Under the pieces are notes generated by a model. The model did not search any database and was not told where the DNA came from. It saw only the letters and a list, made by a program, of their open reading frames with translations. Positions 7,867-15,572 of a stretch of 16,276 nt of DNA are shown piece by piece; the stretch's first letter is position 1; the number at the start of each line of letters is the position of its first letter. The stretch lies in the NCBI GenBank assembly GCA_016744485.1, contig JADGEG010000024.1:1-16276 (forward strand). The letters run 5' to 3'. The DNA comes from Arcobacter sp. (GTDB lineage Bacteria; Campylobacterota; Campylobacteria; Campylobacterales; Arcobacteraceae). The position numbers and the translations under genes are program-made.

Positions 7867-8859
7867 CTAAAACATCATAACAAAACCAGTAATTAATATA
7901 TTAATTACTGCTAAAGGCATTAAAATTTTCCAACATAACCACATCAATTGATCTGGTCTAATATGAGGCCAAGATGCTCTTGTCCATAAAAAGAAAAATA
8001 TTAAAAACATTACTTTACATACAATAGCCAAGCCACCAGGAATGAACCATAAATCATTAAAACCACCTAAAAATATCAATGAAACTAAAAAACAAACAGT
8101 AAATAAATTTGCATACTCACCTATAAAAAACATTCCCCATCTCATACCTGAATACTCAGTTGCATAACCTGCTACTAGTTCAGCTTCATGTTCTAATAAA
8201 TCAAAAGGTGTTCTATTGGTCTCAGCAAAACCAGCAATTACAAATAATACAAAAGCTAAAGGTTGTGTCCATACAAGCCAATTTATAACTCCACCACTTT
8301 GATAATTATTAATATCAATTAAAGATAAACTTCCAACTAACATTAAAGGAGCTAAAAGAGCAAGTCCTGAAACAACTTCATATGATAAAAGTTGAATAGC
8401 TGTTCTAGCCCCTCCTAATAAAGCCCATTTATTAGCAGAACTCATACCAGCTAATAAAGGACCATAAAGTCCAATGGAAGCTACTCCTAATACAAATAAT
8501 ACTCCAACATTAATATCTGAAATAATAGGACGAACCGTATATCCAAAAAGTTCAAATTCTGGAAAAAATGGAATGGCACTCATAGCTATAAAAGCAGTCG
8601 CAGCTGTTATAATAGGAGCTATCATAAATATAGGTTTTGCAGCATTTTGAGGAATAAAATCTTCTTTAGTAAAAAGTTTTATACCATCAGCTGCTAATTG
8701 TAAAAGTCCATAAGGTCCTACATTTGTGGGTCCTAATCGTCTTTGCATAAAAGCTAAAACTTTTCTTTCAATATAAGTTGTAAATCCAGCAAGAGCTGAA
8801 AATACCAAAAGAACTATAATTACTTTTATTATTGTTTCTATTATATAAGCTGTTTGCAT
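7867..8859 (-). CDS. nuoH: Complex I quinone-channel subunit NuoH
   Basis: This 330-residue, 8-helix-type protein, homologous to ND1, forms the quinone entry channel with NuoB and NuoD. The first loop has the signature ERKVLAFMQRRLGPTNVGPY (31-50), then LLQLAADGIKLFTKED. The third loop has FAETNRTPFDLLEHEAELVA (211-230) and GYATEYSGMRWG, with acidic residues (Glu213, Glu223, Glu225, Glu227) that link quinone chemistry to the proton path. The usual Pro in the DLPE motif is Leu222 here. The start is one base after the nuoG stop. Confidence 0.97.
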   Translation of the reverse strand: MQTAYIIETIIKVIIVLLVFSALAGFTTYIERKVLAFMQRRLGPTNVGPYGLLQLAADGIKLFTKEDFIPQNAAKPIFMIAPIITAATAFIAMSAIPFFPEFELFGYTVRPIISDINVGVLFVLGVASIGLYGPLLAGMSSANKWALLGGARTAIQLLSYEVVSGLALLAPLMLVGSLSLIDINNYQSGGVINWLVWTQPLAFVLFVIAGFAETNRTPFDLLEHEAELVAGYATEYSGMRWGMFFIGEYANLFTVCFLVSLIFLGGFNDLWFIPGGLAIVCKVMFLIFFFLWTRASWPHIRPDQLMWLCWKILMPLAVINILITGFVMMF

Positions 8860-8860
8860 T

Positions 8861-11341
8861 CTAAGCCTTTGTAATTACAGCAGTATTGTATCTGTAAGTA
8901 TTAAATAGATTTTTAGTATTTAATTTTTTATCAAAAGTTGATATATATGCTATATCTCCTGAAATTTGTTCATCTATATATGTGCTTAATTGTATTTGTG
9001 TATTATTTGCATTTACTATTACTTTATCATTTTGTTTAAGATTTAATTTATTCATTAATTCTTTAGAAACAAATAAACCAGATTCTAAGTTTTTTTGAAA
9101 TTCATGTGCAATTGCTGTAAATTCATTAAATTGGTTAATTGGATTTGCTCTATAAATTAAAGTTTCATTTTCTTTATGTTCTAAGTTTTTTAACATCGAA
9201 TAATTTAACTTATCAAATGAATCATTTGTTTGACAGTTAAGAGTTTCTAAAGTATACCCTCTAGTATCTTCACTAGAATTATTTATATTATTTACTAAAT
9301 CATCAAAATTTATTTCTTTAAAACCTTTTTGTTTTGGTAATTCTTTAGTATATTCTATCGTATGCTCAATATCTATATCAAGAATATTATTAGCAATATC
9401 ATTTAAAGTATAACCTTTATATGGAAGTGCTGCATTTGTAGGAATGACTTTTTTATCAATATTTACAAAAGTTCCTTCTTGTTGATTAAGAGCTGGCATA
9501 TCAAGGTTTCCATCACCTAAGGCAGATAATTCATAATTAGCTTTTTCATTATAACCAATGGTTAAACCATGCTCAAATTCATCTAAATCACAAATTAAGC
9601 TAACTCCTAAAGTATTTGTTTGACTTGGAATAATTACTACATTAAAATCTGTATATTTATCAACTAAACCACAAAGCTTAGCTAAGTTTTTACTATTTGG
9701 ATGACTTATTATATCTTCTCCAACTATCAAACTAAAGGTATCTTTTTTTACTAGTAGTTTATCAATGGTATCTAACAATGAACCATCATAGGATATATCA
9801 TCTAATAAACTTATATATTCGTATTCTTCTTCTTTACTTATTTTTTTTGATATTATTTCTTTTACTTCTTTTTCTTCACCATTTTCATCTTTTACTATAT
9901 TTGTAAGAGTTTCTTTTATTGTTTGTTTTACTGTTCTTACTCTTGTTTCTTTTAATGAAGATATATACTCTTGTAGTAAAGATGGTAGATTTTTTCCAAA
10001 CTTATATAAAATCAAATATAAAATAGATTCTTCGCTTAAAGGTTTATGATAAACGAATTCTATATTTTTACCTCTTTTACCTATTTTTTCCATTACTGGA
10101 TCTTTTATGGGATGAAAATATAAACCTGCACCTTTATTTATAACTATACTATTATTAAAAGCATATCTAGCATTTGGTAAGTCAGATTTTAAATATGAAC
10201 CTATAGAAATAACAAAGTTTGATTTATGTATTTCTTTTAAACTTGATGAGTATAAAGAAGATCCAGAGTTTTTAGAATATTCATTTAAAAAACTTTTATA
10301 ATTATAAGCATCATTATTTACTAATCTACAGGAAAGTTTGTCTTTTAAGTTTTGTAAGATATAAGCTTCTTCATTTGTAATATAAGAATTGAACTTTATA
10401 GTTTCTACATCTTTAAACATCTTAATAGCTTTATTGAACTCTTTTTCGTCTTTTTGTTCAACTTTATTTTCAAAATCATAAGCAAATCTTCCTGCACCAT
10501 TTAAAGTAGAATAATGATGTTCGTTTGTAACTCTATATATTTTTTGCTTTGCATAATTTATAATTGATTCGTGTTTAACTTCATAATACATAAAAGAACA
10601 GTCACTTGAATGTGGGTTTGCTGCTGGAATTTTACTTAATTCCCAAGAATTCGATTTATATTGAAAGTCATTACTAACTAATGCTCCAACTGGACAAACA
10701 GAAATACACTCACCACAATCAACACATGAAGTAGCATCAAAACCTATTAAAGATTTATTTAACTTATTCCACATAGCATAAGCATCTTTTGGCATAGAAG
10801 TTTTAAATGATTTATCAAGAGGATCAGCATTTCTTTTAACCGTACTTAATGCACTTGAACCTACCATATCCTTACATACAGTTACACATTTTTCACATAC
10901 TATACAAAGCCCTGGATCATAATTCATAACTCCCCAGTTTGAAGCAGGTCTATGCACATCTTTTATAGTATACTTTTGAGAATTTATTTTCATATATAAA
11001 GTATAGTTTTGTAGCTCACAATCTCCACTTTGATCACAAACACCACACTGCAAAGGATGATTTACATCATAAACTTCCATGATTGCTTTTCTCTCAGTCT
11101 CAATATTTGGAGTACTGGTTTTAATTTGCATTGAATCTTTTGCTTTAACATTACATGAATATACTTGTTTACCATCAACTTCTACTAAACACAATCTACA
11201 GGCTAAGGTTGGTGAACATCTTGTTAAATAACAAATAGCTGGAATAAAAATATCATTCTTCCTTGCTATATTTAAGATTGTTTCACCTTCTTTACTTTGT
11301 ATATTTTTACCATCTATATTTAACTTAATTAAATCACTCAT
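8861..11341 (-). CDS. nuoG: Complex I Fe-S subunit NuoG, lacking the N7 site
   Basis: This 826-residue peripheral-arm subunit carries several Fe-S clusters. The N-terminal ferredoxin domain binds N1b with Cys37, 48, 51 and 63. His95, Cys99, Cys102 and Cys108 give the mixed-ligand N5-type [4Fe-4S] site. Two further [4Fe-4S] motifs follow: C146-x2-C149-x2-C152-x3-C156 and C206-x2-C209-x2-C212-x3-C216-P. Only Cys248 remains where the optional N7 cluster would sit. Residues about 250-826 resemble a degenerate molybdopterin-oxidoreductase domain, with QQEGTFVNIDKKVIP (620-634) recognisable and a highly charged insert at about 463-508. The start shares one base with the preceding gene (TAATG). The C-terminal half is similar to that preceding gene. 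Confidence 0.95.
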   Translation of the reverse strand: MSDLIKLNIDGKNIQSKEGETILNIARKNDIFIPAICYLTRCSPTLACRLCLVEVDGKQVYSCNVKAKDSMQIKTSTPNIETERKAIMEVYDVNHPLQCGVCDQSGDCELQNYTLYMKINSQKYTIKDVHRPASNWGVMNYDPGLCIVCEKCVTVCKDMVGSSALSTVKRNADPLDKSFKTSMPKDAYAMWNKLNKSLIGFDATSCVDCGECISVCPVGALVSNDFQYKSNSWELSKIPAANPHSSDCSFMYYEVKHESIINYAKQKIYRVTNEHHYSTLNGAGRFAYDFENKVEQKDEKEFNKAIKMFKDVETIKFNSYITNEEAYILQNLKDKLSCRLVNNDAYNYKSFLNEYSKNSGSSLYSSSLKEIHKSNFVISIGSYLKSDLPNARYAFNNSIVINKGAGLYFHPIKDPVMEKIGKRGKNIEFVYHKPLSEESILYLILYKFGKNLPSLLQEYISSLKETRVRTVKQTIKETLTNIVKDENGEEKEVKEIISKKISKEEEYEYISLLDDISYDGSLLDTIDKLLVKKDTFSLIVGEDIISHPNSKNLAKLCGLVDKYTDFNVVIIPSQTNTLGVSLICDLDEFEHGLTIGYNEKANYELSALGDGNLDMPALNQQEGTFVNIDKKVIPTNAALPYKGYTLNDIANNILDIDIEHTIEYTKELPKQKGFKEINFDDLVNNINNSSEDTRGYTLETLNCQTNDSFDKLNYSMLKNLEHKENETLIYRANPINQFNEFTAIAHEFQKNLESGLFVSKELMNKLNLKQNDKVIVNANNTQIQLSTYIDEQISGDIAYISTFDKKLNTKNLFNTYRYNTAVITKA

Positions 11342-12153
11342 TATAAAACAACCTTTTTAATTTGAACTTTTTTATAACAATATCCTTTAAAAACATTATT
11401 ATCATTATTTAATATTGAACATAAGGCAATAGTTCCTTGCAGATTATCATTACTTATAAAAGTTTTTTGTAAAGCTTGATTATCAAATTTTATAAAAACT
11501 TCATCACCATCTTTAATTTTTGCAAGTTTTGCAAATGAATTACTTCCTATTAAAATGTTTTCATTATGTTTAATTGGGTAAACCAAAGTACCATTATATG
11601 AATTTAATTCATTAACATTTTCTATATTTTGAAGTTCTGTATTTATATAATCATTAAGTAAATTTTGAAATTCTTTATTTAAACAAACAATGTTGAAATC
11701 ACTATATTTTTGTATTAAAGAACATATTTTAATAATATTATCAATTTTTACATGAGTAAAAATATCTTCCCCTAAGATAATAATCTTATTTTTTTTATTT
11801 AAAGACATATCATACATTTCTTCAAATTCTTCTTCACCTGCTGAACTCTCTGCTGAGATGTAACCAATATCTAAATCTTCTATATAAGTTTGAATTTTTT
11901 CATTTGAAGATCTTACAAAAGTATAAAGTAATAAAGCTAAGACACCCTCTTCACTTCCTACTTCATATTTTGTAAGTTTTGAATAATATTTTTTTAAATC
12001 AAAATTATCAATTGGATGTAGGTATATAAATGAAGCTTTGTTTTTTTCAATAGTTTGCACAATAGTTTTTTTTATTTCTTCATTATTAAAAGATAAAAAT
12101 GTACCAATGCTTAAGATATAATCACTTTTTAAAATTAAATCATTTATATTCAT
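11341..12153 (-). CDS. NuoG-C-terminal-like protein in the nuoF position
   Basis: This 270-residue protein occupies the slot of nuoF but has none of its features: no glycine-rich NADH/FMN-binding motif and no Cys quartet for cluster N3. It instead aligns with the C-terminal half of the neighbouring NuoG: residues 10-48 with NuoG 374-412 without gaps, 128-156 with 541-569 (15 of 29 identical), and roughly 186-268 with 724-825. Residues 103-115 are strongly acidic. It lacks the NuoG segment holding QEGTFVN. Overlaps of one base (TAATG) on both sides indicate tight coupling. The locus matches the position of Campylobacter Cj1574c and Helicobacter HP1265, which are usually labelled NuoF-like. It is probably a structural or electron-input adapter subunit; that role is inferred. 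Confidence 0.8.
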   Translation of the reverse strand: MNINDLILKSDYILSIGTFLSFNNEEIKKTIVQTIEKNKASFIYLHPIDNFDLKKYYSKLTKYEVGSEEGVLALLLYTFVRSSNEKIQTYIEDLDIGYISAESSAGEEEFEEMYDMSLNKKNKIIILGEDIFTHVKIDNIIKICSLIQKYSDFNIVCLNKEFQNLLNDYINTELQNIENVNELNSYNGTLVYPIKHNENILIGSNSFAKLAKIKDGDEVFIKFDNQALQKTFISNDNLQGTIALCSILNNDNNVFKGYCYKKVQIKKVVL

Positions 12154-12434
12154 TAAATTTCTTTTTTTGCTTCATCATCTGATACTTCAATAACTTTAGT
12201 TTCAGGTTTGATTTTTTTTACAACTAATGTCCAGTCTACTTCGTTAAATTTAATTGAATTCATTAAGGTATAACCAGCATCATAAATCATATCAGAAGAT
12301 TTTTGAATATGTGAAAAATCACCTATTTCAAATATAAATATTGCATTTTCTTCATCTTTAATATCTGTTTTCATAAGTTCTAACATTCTGTCATAAAACT
12401 TATCTTTCAAAGGTCTTAGGTCATATCTTTTCAT
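12153..12434 (-). CDS. Small cysteine-free subunit in the nuoE position
   Basis: This 93-residue soluble protein replaces nuoE. It has no cysteine, so it cannot hold the [2Fe-2S] cluster N1a of true NuoE. The core pattern is an N-terminal MKRYDLRPLKDKF, then IFIFEIGDFSHIQKSSDMI (33-51), then NEVDWTLVVKKI (64-75), and an acidic tail. It corresponds in position and size to Campylobacter Cj1575c and Helicobacter HP1264. I recall, without being able to check, structural work on HP1264 suggesting flavin binding. If true here, it could receive electrons from a flavodoxin. The start has a GGAG site, and the stop overlaps the next start as TAATG. It follows nuoD after 49 non-coding bases, the largest gap within the operon. 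Confidence 0.82.
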   Translation of the reverse strand: MKRYDLRPLKDKFYDRMLELMKTDIKDEENAIFIFEIGDFSHIQKSSDMIYDAGYTLMNSIKFNEVDWTLVVKKIKPETKVIEVSDDEAKKEI

Positions 12435-12483
12435 TTATTATCTCCACGATTTACTTTTTGCATTTGCCTTTATATTTAAATTA

Positions 12484-13713
12484 TTAACGATCAATTTCCC
12501 CAAATACTACATTTAAATTACCAATAATAGCCACAACATCAGCTAACTGATGCCCTGGAAGTAAATCTTCAAGTAATCCAGTATGCCAAAATGAAGGAGC
12601 TCTTAGTTTCATTTTATAAGCATATGGGCTACCATCACTTACAATCATAAAAGCTAGTTCACCTTTTGGTGACTCAGTTGCTACATAAACTTCACCTTTA
12701 GGTGGTCTCATTCCTTGAGTTACTAAAACGAAGTGTTGCATTAAAGAATAATTTTGAGTCATAATATCTTCTTTTGAAGCAGATATATACTCAGGAGCAT
12801 TAGCCATTAATTCTAATTTACTACTTTTATACATAGGAACTAACTGCTTTAATATTTTAGAAGATTCTTTCATTTCTTCCATATAACACCTATATCTTGC
12901 ATAACAGTCACCTTTTGTTGCAACTGGTACATCAAATTTTAACTCAGGGTATAAACCATAAGGCATTTCACGTCTTAAGTCCCATTTAACCCCAGAAGCT
13001 CTTAATATGATTCCTGAACAAGCCCATGTTTTTGCCATTTGTTCATTTATAATCCCAACGTTTTCAAGTCTCATTTTCCAAATTCTATTTTGTGTTAATA
13101 AAGCTTCATATTTTGGAATTTCCTCTTCAAATATTTTAAGAAATTTTTCTAAATCAGAACACCAAGAAACAGGTAAATCTAAAGGAACTCCTCCAATTCT
13201 AACAGCACTATGAGTTAATCTAGCACCACAATAGTCTTCTATTAAGTCCATTGCAAATTCTCTTTCTCTAAAAGCATATAAAAATACAGACATAGCACCC
13301 ACATCAAGTGCATGAGTGGCTAACCAAAAAAGATGAGACATAATTCTATTTAACTCTAAAAGCATAGTTCTAATAACTTCTGCCCTTCTTGGTACTTCAA
13401 TACCTAAAAGTTTTTCAACAGCTATTGCAAAGCCATAATTATTTGATGTAGAAGCTATATAGTCCATTCTATCAGTTGTAGGTAAGAACTCATTATAAAT
13501 CATATTCTCACCCATTTTTTCCATGCCTCTATGAAGATATCCAATACCTGGTCGTGCTTTTATGACTTCTTCACCTTTAAGTTCTAACATAAGTCTCATT
13601 TGTCCATGAGCTGATGGATGTTGTGGACCAAAGTTTACAATCATAGTATTGTCATTTGTTTCAAAATTGATATTTTCAAAAAAAGGTTTTAATCTATTAA
13701 CTGTTTGTTGCAT
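12484..13713 (-). CDS. nuoD: Complex I 49-kDa subunit NuoD, quinone site
   Basis: This 409-residue subunit lines the quinone-binding pocket beside cluster N2 and is descended from the large subunit of [NiFe] hydrogenases, without the metal site. The N-terminal loop GPQHPSAHGQMR (29-40) contains His36. TTDRMDYIASTSNNYG contains Tyr85. These correspond to the quinone-contacting His and Tyr of the Thermus enzyme. The C-terminus ends in the canonical DVVAIIGNLNVVFGEIDR. NuoC and NuoD are separate genes here, not fused as in E. coli. The start is one base after the nuoC stop. Length and motifs are complete. Confidence 0.97.
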   Translation of the reverse strand: MQQTVNRLKPFFENINFETNDNTMIVNFGPQHPSAHGQMRLMLELKGEEVIKARPGIGYLHRGMEKMGENMIYNEFLPTTDRMDYIASTSNNYGFAIAVEKLLGIEVPRRAEVIRTMLLELNRIMSHLFWLATHALDVGAMSVFLYAFREREFAMDLIEDYCGARLTHSAVRIGGVPLDLPVSWCSDLEKFLKIFEEEIPKYEALLTQNRIWKMRLENVGIINEQMAKTWACSGIILRASGVKWDLRREMPYGLYPELKFDVPVATKGDCYARYRCYMEEMKESSKILKQLVPMYKSSKLELMANAPEYISASKEDIMTQNYSLMQHFVLVTQGMRPPKGEVYVATESPKGELAFMIVSDGSPYAYKMKLRAPSFWHTGLLEDLLPGHQLADVVAIIGNLNVVFGEIDR

Positions 13714-13714
13714 C

Positions 13715-14524
13715 TTATCTTCTTTTCTTTAATATTTTAGAATCTTTTTCATTAAATTTTTTTATAAATTTAATTCCATTTTCTTCTTGATACTCTATTG
13801 GTGTATGCTCTGGTTCAGCTTTATTGGTAATATCTACACCATACTGCACCTCATGTCCTAATCTTGCAAATCTTTTTGTGTCATATCTATTAATAGCAGC
13901 ACTATCTCTGATTTCTGGCCCAATTACATCTCTAGCTTCTTTGCCAAAAATTTTATCAATTTCATACCAAGAAGCTTTTTCATCTCCTTGTAAAGGATAT
14001 GTTTTACGAAGTGGATAATCATACCAGTCATCTGGCATTAAAATTCTTTTCATATTTGGATGATTAATAATAATCACACCATACATATCAAACATTTCTC
14101 TCTCACTCCAGTTTGCCATTTTAAAAACACTATAAACTGAACGTAATTCTTCTTTTTCTTGTATAAAAGTTTTTATTCTGATTCTTTTCTTTTTTGTTAA
14201 AGATAACATTTCATAAAAAATTTCAAAACCTTTTTTCTTTGCTATATAATCTATGGCTGATAATTCCATTAATAAATCATATTGCAAATCATCTCTTAAG
14301 CAAGTTAATACTTTTACATTGTCTTTATGATTTATATAAAAAACTAATTCATCACTTTCAATATAATTATCTAATATTTCAAATTTAGTTTCTAAGTATT
14401 CTAAATCTTTAGAATAAATTTCATCTGTATTTACATCAAGTTTTGCAAGAGTAGGAGTTACATAAAATCTATCATTATAATAAGATTTTTTTTGTACATC
14501 TTTTTTATTAGTATACTTTCTCAT
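13715..14524 (-). CDS. nuoC: Complex I 30-kDa subunit NuoC
   Basis: This 269-residue peripheral-arm subunit supports NuoD and NuoB near the quinone site. The family signature is at residues 139-181: WSEREMFDMYGV, then INHPNMKRILMPDDW, then YPLRKTYPLQGDE. The protein is longer than minimal NuoC proteins, with a Lys/Tyr-rich N-terminal extension of about 20 residues and a basic C-terminal tail ending KKRR. It has no Fe-S ligands, as expected. The start shares one base with the nuoB stop (TAATG-type overlap), so translation of the two is probably coupled. Confidence 0.95.
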   Translation of the reverse strand: MRKYTNKKDVQKKSYYNDRFYVTPTLAKLDVNTDEIYSKDLEYLETKFEILDNYIESDELVFYINHKDNVKVLTCLRDDLQYDLLMELSAIDYIAKKKGFEIFYEMLSLTKKKRIRIKTFIQEKEELRSVYSVFKMANWSEREMFDMYGVIIINHPNMKRILMPDDWYDYPLRKTYPLQGDEKASWYEIDKIFGKEARDVIGPEIRDSAAINRYDTKRFARLGHEVQYGVDITNKAEPEHTPIEYQEENGIKFIKKFNEKDSKILKKRR

Positions 14525-15033
14525 TAAACTAGCCTCTTCTTTTTAATAGACCTACTAATAGATTCTCTTCTTATTTTTTTTTGAAGCATCATTAAAGCAT
14601 ATTGTAAAGTTTCAGGTCGTGGAGCGCAACCTGGTAGATAAATATCAACAGGGATTATTCTATCTGCTCCTTGAACAGTGGCATAAGTATTAAACATTCC
14701 ACCAGTATTTGCACAAGATCCCATAGATATAACCCATTTTGGATCTGGCATTTGATCATATAGTCGTCTCATAAATTCAGCATGTTTTTTAGTTAAAGTT
14801 CCTGCGATTACTATTACATCAGCTTGTCTTGGACTTGCTCTAAAAATAGTTCCAAATCTATCAAAATCATAACGTGATGCTCCTGTAGCCATCATCTCAA
14901 TAGCACAACAGGCCAAACCATAAGTTAAAGGCCATAAAGAGTTAGAACGACCCCAATTTACCAATTTATCTACAGTTGTAAGTGCAATTGGTGCACCTGC
15001 ATTTGAAAGATAATCTACTTTATGCTGTGCCAT
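14524..15033 (-). CDS. nuoB: Complex I N2-cluster subunit NuoB
   Basis: This subunit binds the terminal [4Fe-4S] cluster N2, which reduces quinone. The ligands are the tandem Cys42-Cys43 (YGLACCAIEMM), Cys107 (SMGSCANTGG) and Cys136 (PGCAPRPE), numbered from the start chosen here. The 169-residue start MAQHKVDYLSN is preferred over an in-frame ATG seven codons earlier (15054), because AAGGAG lies 7 bases upstream of it and homologues begin near this point. It overlaps the end of nuoA by 19 bases. The C-terminus is basic (RSIKKKRLV). Confidence 0.95.
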   Translation of the reverse strand: MAQHKVDYLSNAGAPIALTTVDKLVNWGRSNSLWPLTYGLACCAIEMMATGASRYDFDRFGTIFRASPRQADVIVIAGTLTKKHAEFMRRLYDQMPDPKWVISMGSCANTGGMFNTYATVQGADRIIPVDIYLPGCAPRPETLQYALMMLQKKIRRESISRSIKKKRLV

Positions 15034-15404
15034 TGTAAGGCTCCTTTTTTCCAAGCGTATATAAATCCAATTGTTAATAAAAGTATAAATAAAATCATTT
15101 CAATAAACCCAAACCAAGCAAGAGTTTTAAAATTAACAGCCCAAGGAAACATAAAAATAATTTCTATATCAAAAAGAATAAACAATAAAGCCATTAAATA
15201 AAACTGAACAGATATTGTATTTGGCTGTTTTGTAACTTCTGGTCCACATTCATACAAAGTAGTTTTTAGTTTTTCTGTATCTAGTCTTGCTAGCCTTCTA
15301 CTTATTAGTCTTGCTAAAAAAACTGTAGTTATAAAAGCTCCAAATGTTACGATAAACATAAGAAAAGCACCAAAATAAGGATGTGAAAAATCCATATGAG
15401 TCAT
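15015..15404 (-). CDS. nuoA: Complex I membrane subunit NuoA
   Basis: This 129-residue, three-helix protein, homologous to ND3, packs against NuoH and NuoD at the quinone channel and is the first gene of the operon. The loop after helix 1 contains KLKTTLYECGPEV (45-57), with the conserved YECG motif and Cys53, followed by FYLMALLFILFDIEIIFMFPW with the conserved acidic residues of helix 2. The start has an AAGGA site 6 bases upstream and lies 168 bases after the end of the AAA gene. The promoter of the operon is therefore probably just upstream. Confidence 0.96.
   Translation of the reverse strand: MTHMDFSHPYFGAFLMFIVTFGAFITTVFLARLISRRLARLDTEKLKTTLYECGPEVTKQPNTISVQFYLMALLFILFDIEIIFMFPWAVNFKTLAWFGFIEMILFILLLTIGFIYAWKKGALQWHSIK
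15041..15046 (-). promoter_or_regulatory. Ribosome binding site that fixes the nuoB start
   Basis: On the minus strand AAGGAG lies within a run of A, seven bases before the ATG at 15033. The alternative upstream ATG at 15054 would place this Shine-Dalgarno site inside the coding region, so the internal start is favoured. Confidence 0.85.
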
Positions 15405-15410
15405 AATAAA

Positions 15411-15415
15411 TCCTT
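15411..15415 (-). promoter_or_regulatory. nuoA ribosome binding site
   Basis: AAGGA on the minus strand sits six bases from the nuoA ATG at 15404. It supports this ATG as the true start of the first gene in the operon. Confidence 0.8.
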
Positions 15416-15489
15416 AAACTTTTTAAGTATCATAATTGTTGAAAATATTTTATCTAAGAATATATAAAAAGTGACTTATGATTTGAAGT

Positions 15490-15530
15490 TTAAACTATGA
15501 TTATAAAAAAAAATTACAATCATAATTTAA
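15490..15530. repeat. 17-bp inverted repeat over the nuo promoter region
   Basis: The arms are 15490-15506 and 15514-15530, separated by seven A on the plus strand. Two of the 17 positions differ, and both become G-U pairs in a minus-strand RNA, so that RNA could form an unbroken 17-pair stem. The repeat contains the candidate TATAAT. It could be a regulator's operator, or an RNA hairpin at the 3' end of the upstream AAA gene. No U-tract follows it, which argues against a standard intrinsic terminator. Confidence 0.7.
15500..15505 (-). promoter_or_regulatory. Candidate -10 box of the nuo operon promoter
   Basis: A perfect TATAAT on the minus strand directly follows a run of nine or ten T, the arrangement favoured by the housekeeping sigma factor of Campylobacterota, which tolerates a weak -35. 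Transcription would begin near 15493, giving an 89-base leader to nuoA. Other AT-rich possibilities exist (TATATT at 15459-15464), so the choice is tentative. Confidence 0.5.
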
Positions 15531-15572
15531 GTTTTAATACGTAAAGTTATATTGTACATATACATATAAAAA

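Noticed and set aside
11341..12434. A novel non-respiratory system inserted in the nuo operon
   Set aside because: The two unusual genes overlap each other and nuoG by single bases and sit at the nuoE/nuoF position known for Campylobacterota, so they are complex I parts, not an insertion.
12435..12483. Internal promoter in the 49-base gap before the nuoE-position gene
   Set aside because: Only a ribosome binding site is clear; no convincing -10 box with T-rich upstream sequence was found.
13007..13213. Plus-strand open frame of 68 codons, and a similar one at 13824-14018
   Set aside because: Both are antisense to well-conserved nuoD and nuoC regions whose codon constraint explains the open frames.
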